Of a stretch of 37,416 nt of DNA, positions 23,893-30,771 are shown piece by piece. How positions within the stretch are numbered: position 1 is the stretch's first letter; each line of letters begins with the position of its first letter. The translations under genes and the position numbers were made by a program. A model generated the notes under the pieces. That model did no database searches and was not told the DNA's origin. It saw nothing but the letters and a program-made list of their open reading frames with translations. Source of the stretch: Rhodospirillales bacterium (GTDB lineage: Bacteria > Pseudomonadota > Alphaproteobacteria > Acetobacterales > Acetobacteraceae); contig JAGWIL010000004.1 of assembly GCA_028866335.1 (NCBI GenBank), forward strand, positions 1 through 37,416, written 5' to 3'.

Positions 23893-25356
23893 CTACTGGA
23901 TGAGCCCGTGATCAGTCTGCACGATCCAATTCGTGCCGCGTTGTGTTACGGAAAGAACGTGGCCGTAGCCAGGTATCGTGTCCCCGACCTGAACCTGGAT
24001 CTGGGCACCGTCTCCGCCGCTGTGATCGACCTCCGCCAACATCGCGAGCCCAGGCGACGCCGCCTGGACATGGTAGATTTCCGGGGTCACGGGCTGGGCC
24101 GGTGTGGGAGCGACTGCTGGCGCTGGAGCCGGCGCTTGCGGCGGCTGGCTGGCGGCCTTCAGAGCGGCCCGTGCGCTGGTCAGTGCCACGGCCGTCGGCG
24201 AGACGGGCGGCGCGGAGAGGGTATCGGACGACGCCGGCACATCCGAGGCGGACGCCATCGCCTGGCTGGCCTCGACAAGGGCTAAACGACGTTCGAAATC
24301 ACTCAGCTTTGCGCCTTCGGCTTTTTGAGCGTTCTGCTGATCAGCCTGAAGGTTCGAGATCTGGGTGCGTTCATCGCGCACCAACGTTGCGAGCTGCGTC
24401 ACCAGTTCCAGCACCTGAACCTGGTCGGGCGGTGACATCGGGGCGGCCTCGAGTTTCGCGGCCGCAGCCAGCGCCGCCGTCGGTGTCGCAATGCTCGCCG
24501 GCTTCACCTTCACAACGGTTGGTTCGGTTTTCTGTGTCGAAGTCGGCTCGGGCTTGGCCACGACCGGAACAACACTCGCTGGATGTGGCGCCGGCGCCGG
24601 CTTCGCCGCGTCCGGGGTGGTCGGGTGGGTGGTCACGATCCCGCTCTGCCCCGACACGCCCGGTTCATGGGGCACATAGCCGGGCGGTACGACATCGGCC
24701 TGGGTCGCGACCTGAACCGGCTTTGCCGCCGGCTGGGCGAGCGCGGCCGATTTGTGCGGTGCTGTCTGGGCAGTCGGTGCCGCAGCAGTGCCGGAGACCG
24801 CATGTCCCGACTGGAAGCCTTCCAACTCGGCGACCTCGTCCTGCGGCGGGGGCGGGACATAGGGCGCCTGCTTGACCGGCGGCAGTGCGGCCTGCGGCTT
24901 TTCAGCGGCGAGGCTCGCCGCCGGTGCGAGGACGTCCAAATGCGCCCCTTGCTGGGCTGCCGGTGGCACGGCCGCAGCCGTCTGCGACGGCGCAGGCGGC
25001 AAATGTGTCTTCGGAAGCGTGGGCTTGGTGCTCGTCGCGGCGATTTGCGGCTGGGTGGGACCGGCATGGCCATGAAATAGCTGCGCGACCTGGAGCTTCA
25101 GGGCGGGCGGGACGGGAACGACGGTATTGTAGGGCGAGACAAGGAAGCCGCCGGTGGCGATCACCGCCACCGCGATGATTGCCACGCCCGACAGCAGCCC
25201 GCTCTTCCGGTGGCCCTTCGGAACGGCGGCGGGTCGCTCGCCAGCACGGAGCGGTTCATCGCCACCATTCTGCCGATCGGTCTCCGGCTCCCCGGGCAGC
25301 CGCGCCTGATAGCTCTGAACATCATCTAAAGTCGGTTCCGCAATATGCGTATCCAT
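23893..25356 (-). CDS. DotF/IcmG/TraP-like bitopic protein with long Pro/Ala arm
   Basis: 487 residues from ATG 25356 behind CAGGAG; a TTG six codons earlier lies on the Shine-Dalgarno. Cytosolic N-terminus, one TM segment at about 53-72 (GLLSGVAIIAVAVIATGGFLV), a 220-residue Pro/Ala/Thr-rich arm, a coiled coil at about 325-370 (VLELVTQLATLVRDERTQISNL, LSDFERRLALVEAS), a second Pro/Ala linker, and a small C-terminal beta domain (IQVQVGDTIPGYGHVLSVTQ, NWIVQTDHGLIQ) like that of PilP/TraP-type proteins. The position after dotG fits IcmG/TraP. It is longer than IcmG (269), mainly because of the linkers. Confidence 0.65.
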   Translation of the reverse strand: MDTHIAEPTLDDVQSYQARLPGEPETDRQNGGDEPLRAGERPAAVPKGHRKSGLLSGVAIIAVAVIATGGFLVSPYNTVVPVPPALKLQVAQLFHGHAGPTQPQIAATSTKPTLPKTHLPPAPSQTAAAVPPAAQQGAHLDVLAPAASLAAEKPQAALPPVKQAPYVPPPPQDEVAELEGFQSGHAVSGTAAAPTAQTAPHKSAALAQPAAKPVQVATQADVVPPGYVPHEPGVSGQSGIVTTHPTTPDAAKPAPAPHPASVVPVVAKPEPTSTQKTEPTVVKVKPASIATPTAALAAAAKLEAAPMSPPDQVQVLELVTQLATLVRDERTQISNLQADQQNAQKAEGAKLSDFERRLALVEASQAMASASDVPASSDTLSAPPVSPTAVALTSARAALKAASQPPQAPAPAPAVAPTPAQPVTPEIYHVQAASPGLAMLAEVDHSGGDGAQIQVQVGDTIPGYGHVLSVTQRGTNWIVQTDHGLIQ

Positions 25357-25416
25357 GACAGTTTGCTCCTGCAAAAAGGGCGATGCCGAAGCATCGCCCT
25401 TTGATTTGCGAACGGA
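25357..25416 (-). promoter_or_regulatory. Leader element L8: motif followed by terminator-like hairpin
   Basis: TCCGTTCGCA on the minus strand (25416-25407; one mismatch), 50 nt before ATG 25356. The 12-bp hairpin at 25402-25375 fills most of the distance, and the CAGGAG Shine-Dalgarno follows the T-run directly. Confidence 0.55.
25375..25402 (-). terminator. Strong terminator-like hairpin inside leader L8
   Basis: A perfect 12-bp stem, AAAGGGCGATGC / GCATCGCCCTTT, with a TTCG tetraloop on the minus strand, followed by TTTTT. It lies after the dotG stop (25444) and after the leader motif, but before the Shine-Dalgarno of the DotF-like gene. It can end dotG transcription, and if transcription starts at or upstream of the motif it would act as an attenuator. 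Confidence 0.75.
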
Positions 25417-25443
25417 GAGGATTTCCAGTTGGAGACAGAAGGC

Positions 25444-26724
25444 TTACTGAATCGGCTGCGTCTTCACGTCTGTCAGGAACATCACGCCGACGCCAACATT
25501 GGCGTCCAACGTGACCGTCGGTCCCTTTGGTGCGGCCTGGTTGAGGAATGTCCCGACTTGAGCGCCGGCGACACCCGCACCGACGCCAAGCTGCTGGCGG
25601 AAGTTGAGGTTCGTCGCAGTTGTCGCGCCCCCGAGGGGGCTCAGCACTGATACCGAATTGGATGTCGTGGCGATGGCTTGACCAAGCCCTTGGATGAAGG
25701 CCGCCGCAGCGGGCAAAATCACACGGGATAGATAGTGCTCGTCTACCCCCGTCGCGACTGAGGCCTCCATCGTGTCCGGTGCGATGATGACACCATCGCA
25801 ACTGATGGTCTGGCCTTGGTGGACGATCGAATTGACGTGGATGATCAGGCGATCGTCCTGGCGCTCGAAGGAGCCGATCATTCGGTCGCCTGCGATGGGG
25901 CCGCTATCGGCCTGGAAGATGGCCGGGCTCGTCTCGTCGGAATTAAGCGCGAGGATCGGATGGGCGTAGACGCCCCGCCCCGCCGGGATCAGCACGATGC
26001 CCGTCGCGGGCGTGCCCGTGCTGCTGCCGCCGTTGGCTTTCCCAGGCGGGTCCGCCGCTTGGCTACCATGAGCGGCCGTTGACTGATCGCTCGCCGTCTG
26101 CACCGTGCTGGGCGGGAGGACGACATCGGTTTCCGGTGCGTGGCCGCCCCACTGATTAAACAGGTCGGTGATCTGCTGGTTATAGGCGGCAACGGCTTGG
26201 GGATTAGCGGAAACCGCCGCAACGGGCGTCGCCTGAATGGGTTGTGGCGCCGCCTGCGGCGCGGAGATCGTCTGCGGCGGAAACGTCGGTTCGTCCACGG
26301 GTGTCACCTGCGGCGGCGGCGGCGGCACGAACCGCGGCGCCGGCAGGGGCACCGCAGCGGCCGGCGGCGTCGACTGGACCGTCGGCGCCGGGATGACCGA
26401 CGCGCTTGGTGCCAGGGGAGGGGTGTAGGAGTTCCCCTTGGACAGCGCCGTATCGGCATGCGCCGTATCGGCCTGGAGTGCCAATTGATCCTGCTCGGGC
26501 GTCGAGTGCAGACCTGCAGGAAGGGGGTCGATGGGTTTCATGTGCGCGTCCTGGGAAAAGCGCTGCACATGATGACCGCTGGTGATGACGATGACGGCCA
26601 TCGTGGCCAACACGAGGCCGCTGACTCCGATCACCAGCAACCGGCGGGGGCCGGCCTGACCTGCGCTCGTCAGGATCGATCCGCTCTTCAGGCTCGGCTT
26701 CCACCAGGGGGCTGTGTCGGACAT
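25444..26724 (-). CDS. dotG: DotG/IcmE/TraO family core-channel protein
   Basis: 426 residues from ATG 26724, overlapping the dotH stop by one base (TGATG). One TM segment at about 29-47 (LLVIGVSGLVLATMAVIVI), a Pro/Ala/Gln-rich periplasmic linker, then a C-terminal VirB10/TrbI-like domain: GIVLIPAGRGVYAHPILALNSDETSPAIFQ, MIGSFERQDDRLIIHVNSIV, VATGVDEHYLSRVILPAAAAFIQGLGQA and VTLDANVGVGVMFLTDV. DotG spans both membranes in the core. It is much shorter than Legionella DotG (1048) because it lacks the pentapeptide-repeat middle, as in IncI TraO. Confidence 0.92.
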   Translation of the reverse strand: MSDTAPWWKPSLKSGSILTSAGQAGPRRLLVIGVSGLVLATMAVIVITSGHHVQRFSQDAHMKPIDPLPAGLHSTPEQDQLALQADTAHADTALSKGNSYTPPLAPSASVIPAPTVQSTPPAAAVPLPAPRFVPPPPPQVTPVDEPTFPPQTISAPQAAPQPIQATPVAAVSANPQAVAAYNQQITDLFNQWGGHAPETDVVLPPSTVQTASDQSTAAHGSQAADPPGKANGGSSTGTPATGIVLIPAGRGVYAHPILALNSDETSPAIFQADSGPIAGDRMIGSFERQDDRLIIHVNSIVHQGQTISCDGVIIAPDTMEASVATGVDEHYLSRVILPAAAAFIQGLGQAIATTSNSVSVLSPLGGATTATNLNFRQQLGVGAGVAGAQVGTFLNQAAPKGPTVTLDANVGVGVMFLTDVKTQPIQ

Positions 26725-27707
26725 CACTGGGAATCCTTGAGACTGGCCGACACGGTTCGGCCGTTGACAGAGAGAAGCACAACCGGCGTGTTCGGAACGG
26801 CGTAGACCGTTGTGCCGGCCTCCGCCTCCGAAGCCGTCCACTCGGGCGAAAGCAACGTGTCCGGCGTCCGGATGTAGACGTTGCCTCCCAGGCGCCAGGC
26901 AGTGAGTTCGTCGGGTGAGACGCCCTCAACCGACAGCGGGGTGGCATCCGCCGGGGGCACACCTTCGAGCATCCCTGTCAGGTAAGGTGCGCCGGTATCC
27001 GGTGCGTCCGGCTGGGTCATGATCGCGACCTGTGCGTTCGGGCCTCGGTCTTCGACATGGACGGAGAGGTCGGCGTCATACCGGCCGCCGCCTGCCGTCA
27101 GCAGGAAGGTGAGCGGTTTGGGAGAGTTCTGCAGCGACACCACAAGACCGCCTCGGGGCGCGAGCGATAGGGGCGTAATTTCAAGGACATTACTGCCCTT
27201 GGTCGGTGTGCAGACGAAAAACCCGATCGCGACGACCGATGGACCGCCGTGGCTATTGGGAGCGCTGCAACTGGCGGCACCCGAAACGGCCGCCGGGTCG
27301 GAATTGGTATCCCATTGGATCGGCCAAGGCGCACCGGTGGAATCGAAGAACGAAACGGCCGTGGGATAGCCTTTGACGGTCTGGATGATACTGACCGCTG
27401 CGCCCGGCGCGAAACTCACATTGATCGGTCGGCTGACCGGTGCGGCCATGGGAATGACGGCCTGTTCCTCCGCCTGCTTGGTCGCGTTGTAGCGCTTGGC
27501 CAGCTCCCCAATCGCCTCTGGCGACAGCGGGATCGCGTTTTGGACGGCTTGCTGCTCGGCGGGGTTGCCATTCGCAGAATTGTTCGGAGGCACGCCCAAA
27601 TTGGCGTTGGAATCCGACTGCGCATAGGCAGTGGCCGCTGCCAAAAGGGCCAAAGCCGAGAGGCTGATCACCCCTCCGAGCGCTCGTTTCATAATCCCGT
27701 GGCTCAT
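26724..27707 (-). CDS. dotH: DotH/IcmK/TraN family core protein
   Basis: 327 residues (IcmK 360) from ATG 27707 behind GGAGG with 8-nt spacing; an ATG five codons earlier overlaps that Shine-Dalgarno. Signal peptide to about residue 30 (ALALLAAATAYAQ). Family blocks: IPLSPEAIGELAKRYNATKQAEEQAV, then RPINVSFAPGAAVSIIQTVKGYPTAVSFFDSTGAPWPI, NVLEITPLSLAPRGGLVVSLQNSPKPLTFLL, and LSVEGVSPDELTAWRLGGNVYIRTPDTLLSPEWTASE. DotH forms the outer-membrane ring with DotC and DotD. Two cysteines (SCSAP, FVCTP) could form a disulfide. Confidence 0.93.
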   Translation of the reverse strand: MSHGIMKRALGGVISLSALALLAAATAYAQSDSNANLGVPPNNSANGNPAEQQAVQNAIPLSPEAIGELAKRYNATKQAEEQAVIPMAAPVSRPINVSFAPGAAVSIIQTVKGYPTAVSFFDSTGAPWPIQWDTNSDPAAVSGAASCSAPNSHGGPSVVAIGFFVCTPTKGSNVLEITPLSLAPRGGLVVSLQNSPKPLTFLLTAGGGRYDADLSVHVEDRGPNAQVAIMTQPDAPDTGAPYLTGMLEGVPPADATPLSVEGVSPDELTAWRLGGNVYIRTPDTLLSPEWTASEAEAGTTVYAVPNTPVVLLSVNGRTVSASLKDSQ

Positions 27708-27727
27708 CCGTTTGCCCTCCATGACGG

Positions 27728-28357
27728 CTATTGCGGGCTTGCCACGAGTTGATCGATCGCCAGCCCGTCTGGATGATCGTCGGCATTTGTGCGAACGACG
27801 AGCGCCGTGATCATCATCCGGTTGGTGCTCGCCTGATTGACGTTTTCACAGGTCTGCACGACCGGAACCTGAATCTCATAGGCGAGCGCGCCTTGTTGGT
27901 AGCTCGTCTGGTGAATCAGGGCGGCTCGTTCCGACTGCGCGTGGCAGAGAAGCCTCGCCCGCTTTAATTCGTCGAAGTTGCCCTCGCTGATGAACGACTG
28001 CGCGAAAGTATTCCAGCCGTGAAGCGTGAATTTACGGCTGGCCGTGTTTAGTTCCGCTGGATAGTTGTAATAGTCGATATTGTAGGGTGCGAGGACCGCA
28101 TTGACGGTCCATTGCAGGAGTTGTGTGTCATCGACGATGGGACTGTCGAGTGCGACGACGGGGCGAGGCGTGTCTTTTCCATCGGTGAAAAAATATCGCG
28201 GCTGGACCGGATGGGTCCATTGCCAGGCATCATGCGCGATCGATACCCCGAGCAACGCCGCCATGGCGATCGTCAGCCCGAGGCACCGGGTGACAATGAC
28301 ACCCTGAAAGTCTGGATCGGATAGACGGCGGGTGATTGTGCTAGAGGAATTTCTCAT
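27728..28357 (-). CDS. dotI: DotI/IcmL/TraM family inner-membrane protein
   Basis: 209 residues (IcmL 212). N-terminal cytosolic part, TM at about 27-43 (LGLTIAMAALLGVSIAH), then a periplasmic domain typical for IcmL: PRYFFTDGKDTPRPVVALDSPIVDDTQLLQWTVNAV, then YNIDYYNYPAELNTASRKFTLHGWNTF, and LAYEIQVPVVQTCENVNQASTNRMMITALVVR. The VirB8-like fold is known for DotI. ATG 28357 is preceded by a hairpin that contains the weak CAGG Shine-Dalgarno. First gene of the DotI-DotH-DotG block. Confidence 0.93.
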   Translation of the reverse strand: MRNSSSTITRRLSDPDFQGVIVTRCLGLTIAMAALLGVSIAHDAWQWTHPVQPRYFFTDGKDTPRPVVALDSPIVDDTQLLQWTVNAVLAPYNIDYYNYPAELNTASRKFTLHGWNTFAQSFISEGNFDELKRARLLCHAQSERAALIHQTSYQQGALAYEIQVPVVQTCENVNQASTNRMMITALVVRTNADDHPDGLAIDQLVASPQ

Positions 28358-28415
28358 GATCGCACCTGCATGTTTGCATCATGCAGACATACTCGCCGCA
28401 TTTTTTGCGAACGGC
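28358..28415 (-). promoter_or_regulatory. Leader element L9: exact motif inside upstream gene, SD hairpin
   Basis: GCCGTTCGCA on the minus strand (28415-28406), 48 nt before dotI and inside the last 12 codons of the preceding gene. GCCG and CGGC flank TTCGCA so it can sit in a 13-nt loop. A perfect 7-bp hairpin CTGCATG / CATGCAG (28386-28380 and 28372-28366, 7-nt loop) contains part of the Shine-Dalgarno and the preceding gene's stop codon. Confidence 0.55.
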
Positions 28416-29572
28416 ATTTGCTTCGTGAGCTTTTCTGCTTCAAGCATGGCGCGCGTAACTATTGTAAACTTGTTGCCACGCTCGCCAATTATCTTCTCAC
28501 CTGTGCGAAGAGGTGGGGAAAGCCGGATTCCCTTCTCCGATTTCTTTGCCCAAAACCAATTATCGCTTTTGAGGCAGCGCCTGAGTTCATAACCTGATCG
28601 CGCAAGCGTCGCTTCTGCTGCTTCGAGGTCAAAGACACTCCCCATTTTGCGGCGATCAGAGTCACTGGGAATGCCGACCCGCGTCTTGAACGTCCTGTAA
28701 GCGCCCGGTTTGACGCCCAGAAGCTTTGCCGCCTCCTTATAGTGGAGGCCTCCTGCGGTCAGCATGAACCCGACCCAGACGGCTACCTTATTTGTCTGGG
28801 CCTTTGTTCTTCCGCGCAAACCCCGAAACCAGGTCAGAGGATTTTCGAAATCGACCTGATCTTCCCTCGTCGGCGCGGGAAGATGTTGCGGCTTCGTCGG
28901 CGCGGGCTCATCGCGTTCCCTGACGATCCCAAAGAAGGAGAATTCCCGCTGGCCGGTGGACTTGTTCTGCTTGCCGACACGCCGGATTTCCTTGATCGGA
29001 AGCTGAACCAGCTCCGCCGGGCTGCCCACGACTTTCGTGCTCAGATCCTTGAGGGCCTCATCAACCGTCTGTCCGGGTTTGGCTGATGCCAGAATGATCG
29101 TGGCCCAAAGGTCGGACACATTTGGATCGCGAAGACTGGCGGGATCGGGCTTGTGGAGGGCTTTCCGAGCCGGGCAGGGAATACCCAACCGCCGCGCTTT
29201 TGCTCGGACCGCGTTGGCTGAGCGCGGCACATCCAGCCGCTGTGCGATGATCTCCGGATGGACCGCTGCAAGCCGCCACACGATGAGGCGCAGGGTGTCC
29301 TTCACTGACCAGGCCTTTGCCCCGCCCGTGCGCATGGGACGTTCGTGAGGCGTCACGAGCCCGAGGCGGACGATGTGCTCGTCGAGGACGTTGCGGGTCA
29401 GGCTCAGCAGCAGGCAGAGCGCGTGGATGCCCTGACCCGCGTTGATCATGCAAGCCAGGAGGCGATCGAACAGAGGATAGCGCGTAGGGGCGGCCGGAAA
29501 TTGAGGAAGGTCTAGCGGCGCCGTAAGCGCCACCCCCTTTTCCTCAACTTTTCGGACGCTCGTTAACGTCAC
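28379..29572 (-). CDS. Multi-HTH protein with GcrA-like helix-turn-helix
   Basis: 397 residues from GTG 29572 behind GGAGG with 5-nt spacing. At least two HTH-like segments: VHPEIIAQRLDVPRSANAVRAKARRLGIPC (about 105-135), which resembles the GcrA-type pattern of a short helix, turn and NAV-x-x-K-x-x-RLG recognition helix, and LHYKEAAKLLGVKPGAYRTFKTRVGIP (about 276-302). The N-terminus also has a helical pair (LCLLLSLTRNVLDEHIVRLGLVTP). The last 80 residues are basic. Probably a DNA-binding regulator; paired with the XRE gene at the divergent centre of the transfer region. Its final codons carry leader motif L9. Confidence 0.7.
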   Translation of the reverse strand: MTLTSVRKVEEKGVALTAPLDLPQFPAAPTRYPLFDRLLACMINAGQGIHALCLLLSLTRNVLDEHIVRLGLVTPHERPMRTGGAKAWSVKDTLRLIVWRLAAVHPEIIAQRLDVPRSANAVRAKARRLGIPCPARKALHKPDPASLRDPNVSDLWATIILASAKPGQTVDEALKDLSTKVVGSPAELVQLPIKEIRRVGKQNKSTGQREFSFFGIVRERDEPAPTKPQHLPAPTREDQVDFENPLTWFRGLRGRTKAQTNKVAVWVGFMLTAGGLHYKEAAKLLGVKPGAYRTFKTRVGIPSDSDRRKMGSVFDLEAAEATLARSGYELRRCLKSDNWFWAKKSEKGIRLSPPLRTGEKIIGERGNKFTIVTRAMLEAEKLTKQMPFAKNAASMSA

Positions 29573-29696
29573 TTTTACCTCCAGTCAGGGACTGAAGGCA
29601 GGCTTAACGCCTTATTATGTGTTTTTCAAGGGCTAAAAATTACGCCCTATAAACTGTAAGCCCCGATCGGATAGGCTTCGGCGCTAAATCAGGTGT

Positions 29697-30119
29697 TCAG
29701 CTTTCATCATCATTTAGCTCAGTCTGATTGCGAACGGCCTCGGTTTTTGAACGCTCCAGGACAGCAATGATCTCATTGAGAAAGGCTTGATCCTGCTCCA
29801 CCCGTTCTTTCAGAACATCCTGGAAGGCCGCGAGAGCATTGAAAAGTCTAGTGTTGGAACTTGACCCCACGTTACTGAATAACGCCTGCAAGTCTAAGTC
29901 CAAAACCTTCGCCACTCGTGCGAGTGTGCGGATTGTGACATTTGACGTGCCTTGTTCCAGGCCAAATACTTGCTGCTGTGTCATGTCGGCCATTGCGGCG
30001 ACCGATGCCTGAGTCAATCCGCGCGCCTTTCGGGCGGCCGCGAGCTTCTCCGCCAGACTGCGGATGATTGAATCTAGCTCGTCGTCGGCCGGGGCTTTTT
30101 CTTTTGGTGGTCTGCCCAT
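29697..30119 (-). CDS. XRE-family transcriptional regulator
   Basis: 140 residues from ATG 30119 (MGRPPKEKAP...); the frame continues to a TTG at 30152 but the MGRPPK start is typical. HTH_3 domain at about 20-80: SLAEKLAAARKARGLTQASVAAMADMTQQQVFGLEQGTSNVTIRTLARVAKVLDLDLQALF, with recognition helix near TQQQVFGLEQ. The C-terminal half is a helical dimerisation-like region (FNALAAFQDVLKERVEQDQAFLNEIIAVLERS). It reads left from the divergent centre of the transfer region, opposite the rightward block, a usual place for a master regulator of plasmid transfer. Confidence 0.88.
   Translation of the reverse strand: MGRPPKEKAPADDELDSIIRSLAEKLAAARKARGLTQASVAAMADMTQQQVFGLEQGTSNVTIRTLARVAKVLDLDLQALFSNVGSSSNTRLFNALAAFQDVLKERVEQDQAFLNEIIAVLERSKTEAVRNQTELNDDES
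29729..29738 (-). promoter_or_regulatory. Leader element L10: exact motif copy inside 3' end of XRE gene
   Basis: GCCGTTCGCA on the minus strand, in the codons for AVRN near the end of the XRE protein and 156 nt before GTG 29572, the longest distance in the set. Close to that start an inverted repeat CAGTC-CCT-GACTG (29594-29582) stands directly before GGAGG. Confidence 0.45.
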
Positions 30120-30241
30120 AGGTTGAAGTCCAACTCCTCCCGGAAATAGCAACCGCAGCAGTGCCTAAATCATGCTGCTCCTCGTTCTCGACACCATCGA
30201 CGATGCCGGTTTATCCCCCGTCAGAAGCCTGTTTCGCAATC

Positions 30242-30298
30242 CCCATTCGCAAAAATTTGGCTCAACCATTCGCCTGACGCACTAGTCGGAGGCGTGTG
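30242..30298 (+). promoter_or_regulatory. Leader element L11: motif with flanking TTCGC copies
   Basis: CCCATTCGCA (30242-30251; two mismatches) 47 nt before ATG 30299. Further TTCGC copies occur at about 30232 and 30269, so this region holds three. A partial inverted repeat GCCT-GAC / GTC-GG-AGGC (30272-30293) contains the GGAGG Shine-Dalgarno. This is the divergent start of the rightward genes. Confidence 0.45.
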
Positions 30299-30715
30299 AT
30301 GACCATCTACCGCAATACTATCCTTTTGGCATTCTTCGCGGCGACACTACTATCGGAACCGCACCCAGCCCGTGCCGATTTTGTCGTGAAATCGGTTCCT
30401 CCTGCCTCCGTTGCAGCGCAACCCGTTACCATGGCGCCGATCGTCGACCCGGAGGACCTGGCCGCAAAAGCACCACATAAGGCGACTTGGCACTGGAAAC
30501 TGGCCAAGGGCTTCGGCAACGACGTCCCTCTTGGCTTTGCCTGTCGGCAAATCGTCCCCGCCGCGGTCCGAGTGACCTATGGCCCGGGCGCCGATCCATC
30601 CATGGTGGTCTCCTGGAAAGGGGGAAAGGGGTGGAATGAAGTCCTCCGGGAGGCGGTCAAACCGATCGGGCTCCGCCTTGTCATGACCCGCATGGCGGTC
30701 GAGATCAGAAGATAG
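30299..30715 (+). CDS. Small secreted TcpQ-like (N0/DotD-like fold) protein
   Basis: 138 residues from ATG 30299, behind GGAGG with 6-nt spacing; a GTG one codon earlier is possible. Signal peptide to about residue 26 (LLSEPHPARA). The C-terminal 65 residues, FACRQIVPAAVRVTYGPGADPSMVVSWKGGKGWNEVLREAVKPIGLRLVM, match the pattern of TcpQ/PilL-type C-terminal domains, which share the secretin N0-like fold of DotD. It probably works at the outer-membrane ring or with an adhesive pilus. First gene of the rightward region. Confidence 0.72.
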   Translation: MTIYRNTILLAFFAATLLSEPHPARADFVVKSVPPASVAAQPVTMAPIVDPEDLAAKAPHKATWHWKLAKGFGNDVPLGFACRQIVPAAVRVTYGPGADPSMVVSWKGGKGWNEVLREAVKPIGLRLVMTRMAVEIRR

Positions 30716-30771
30716 CGCCATTCGCAGAACGAGGCGCGATGCTCCACACGATCCGTGAAAGGAGCTGTGCA
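30715..30771 (+). promoter_or_regulatory. Leader element L12: motif in GC-clamped loop plus SD hairpin
   Basis: GCCATTCGCA (30717-30726; one mismatch), starting two bases after the previous stop and ending 45 nt before ATG 30772. GCGCC (30715-30719) can pair with GGCGC (30733-30737) with TTCGCAG in a 13-nt loop, as in L4. A second hairpin, GCTCC / GGAGC (30741-30745 and 30761-30765) with inner CACG / CGTG, contains the Shine-Dalgarno GGAG. Confidence 0.6.

Noticed and set aside
24000..26700. Long Pro/Ala repeats suggesting minisatellite DNA
   Set aside because: They are linker regions of the DotF- and DotG-type proteins; the DNA units are irregular.
27572..27585. GCCATTCGCAGAA on the plus strand, a good match to motif L12
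   Set aside because: It lies inside dotH and points against the direction of the surrounding genes, so I did not count it.
27770..27800. CGTTCGCAC on the minus strand near the end of dotI
   Set aside because: Matches only the motif core; dotH is inside the dotI block and needs no separate leader.
29573..29696. AT-rich gap between XRE and GcrA-like genes as a sigma70 promoter
   Set aside because: TTGAAA and TATA-like words are present, but no pair has convincing spacing; short inverted repeats (AGGGC/GCCCT) are weak.
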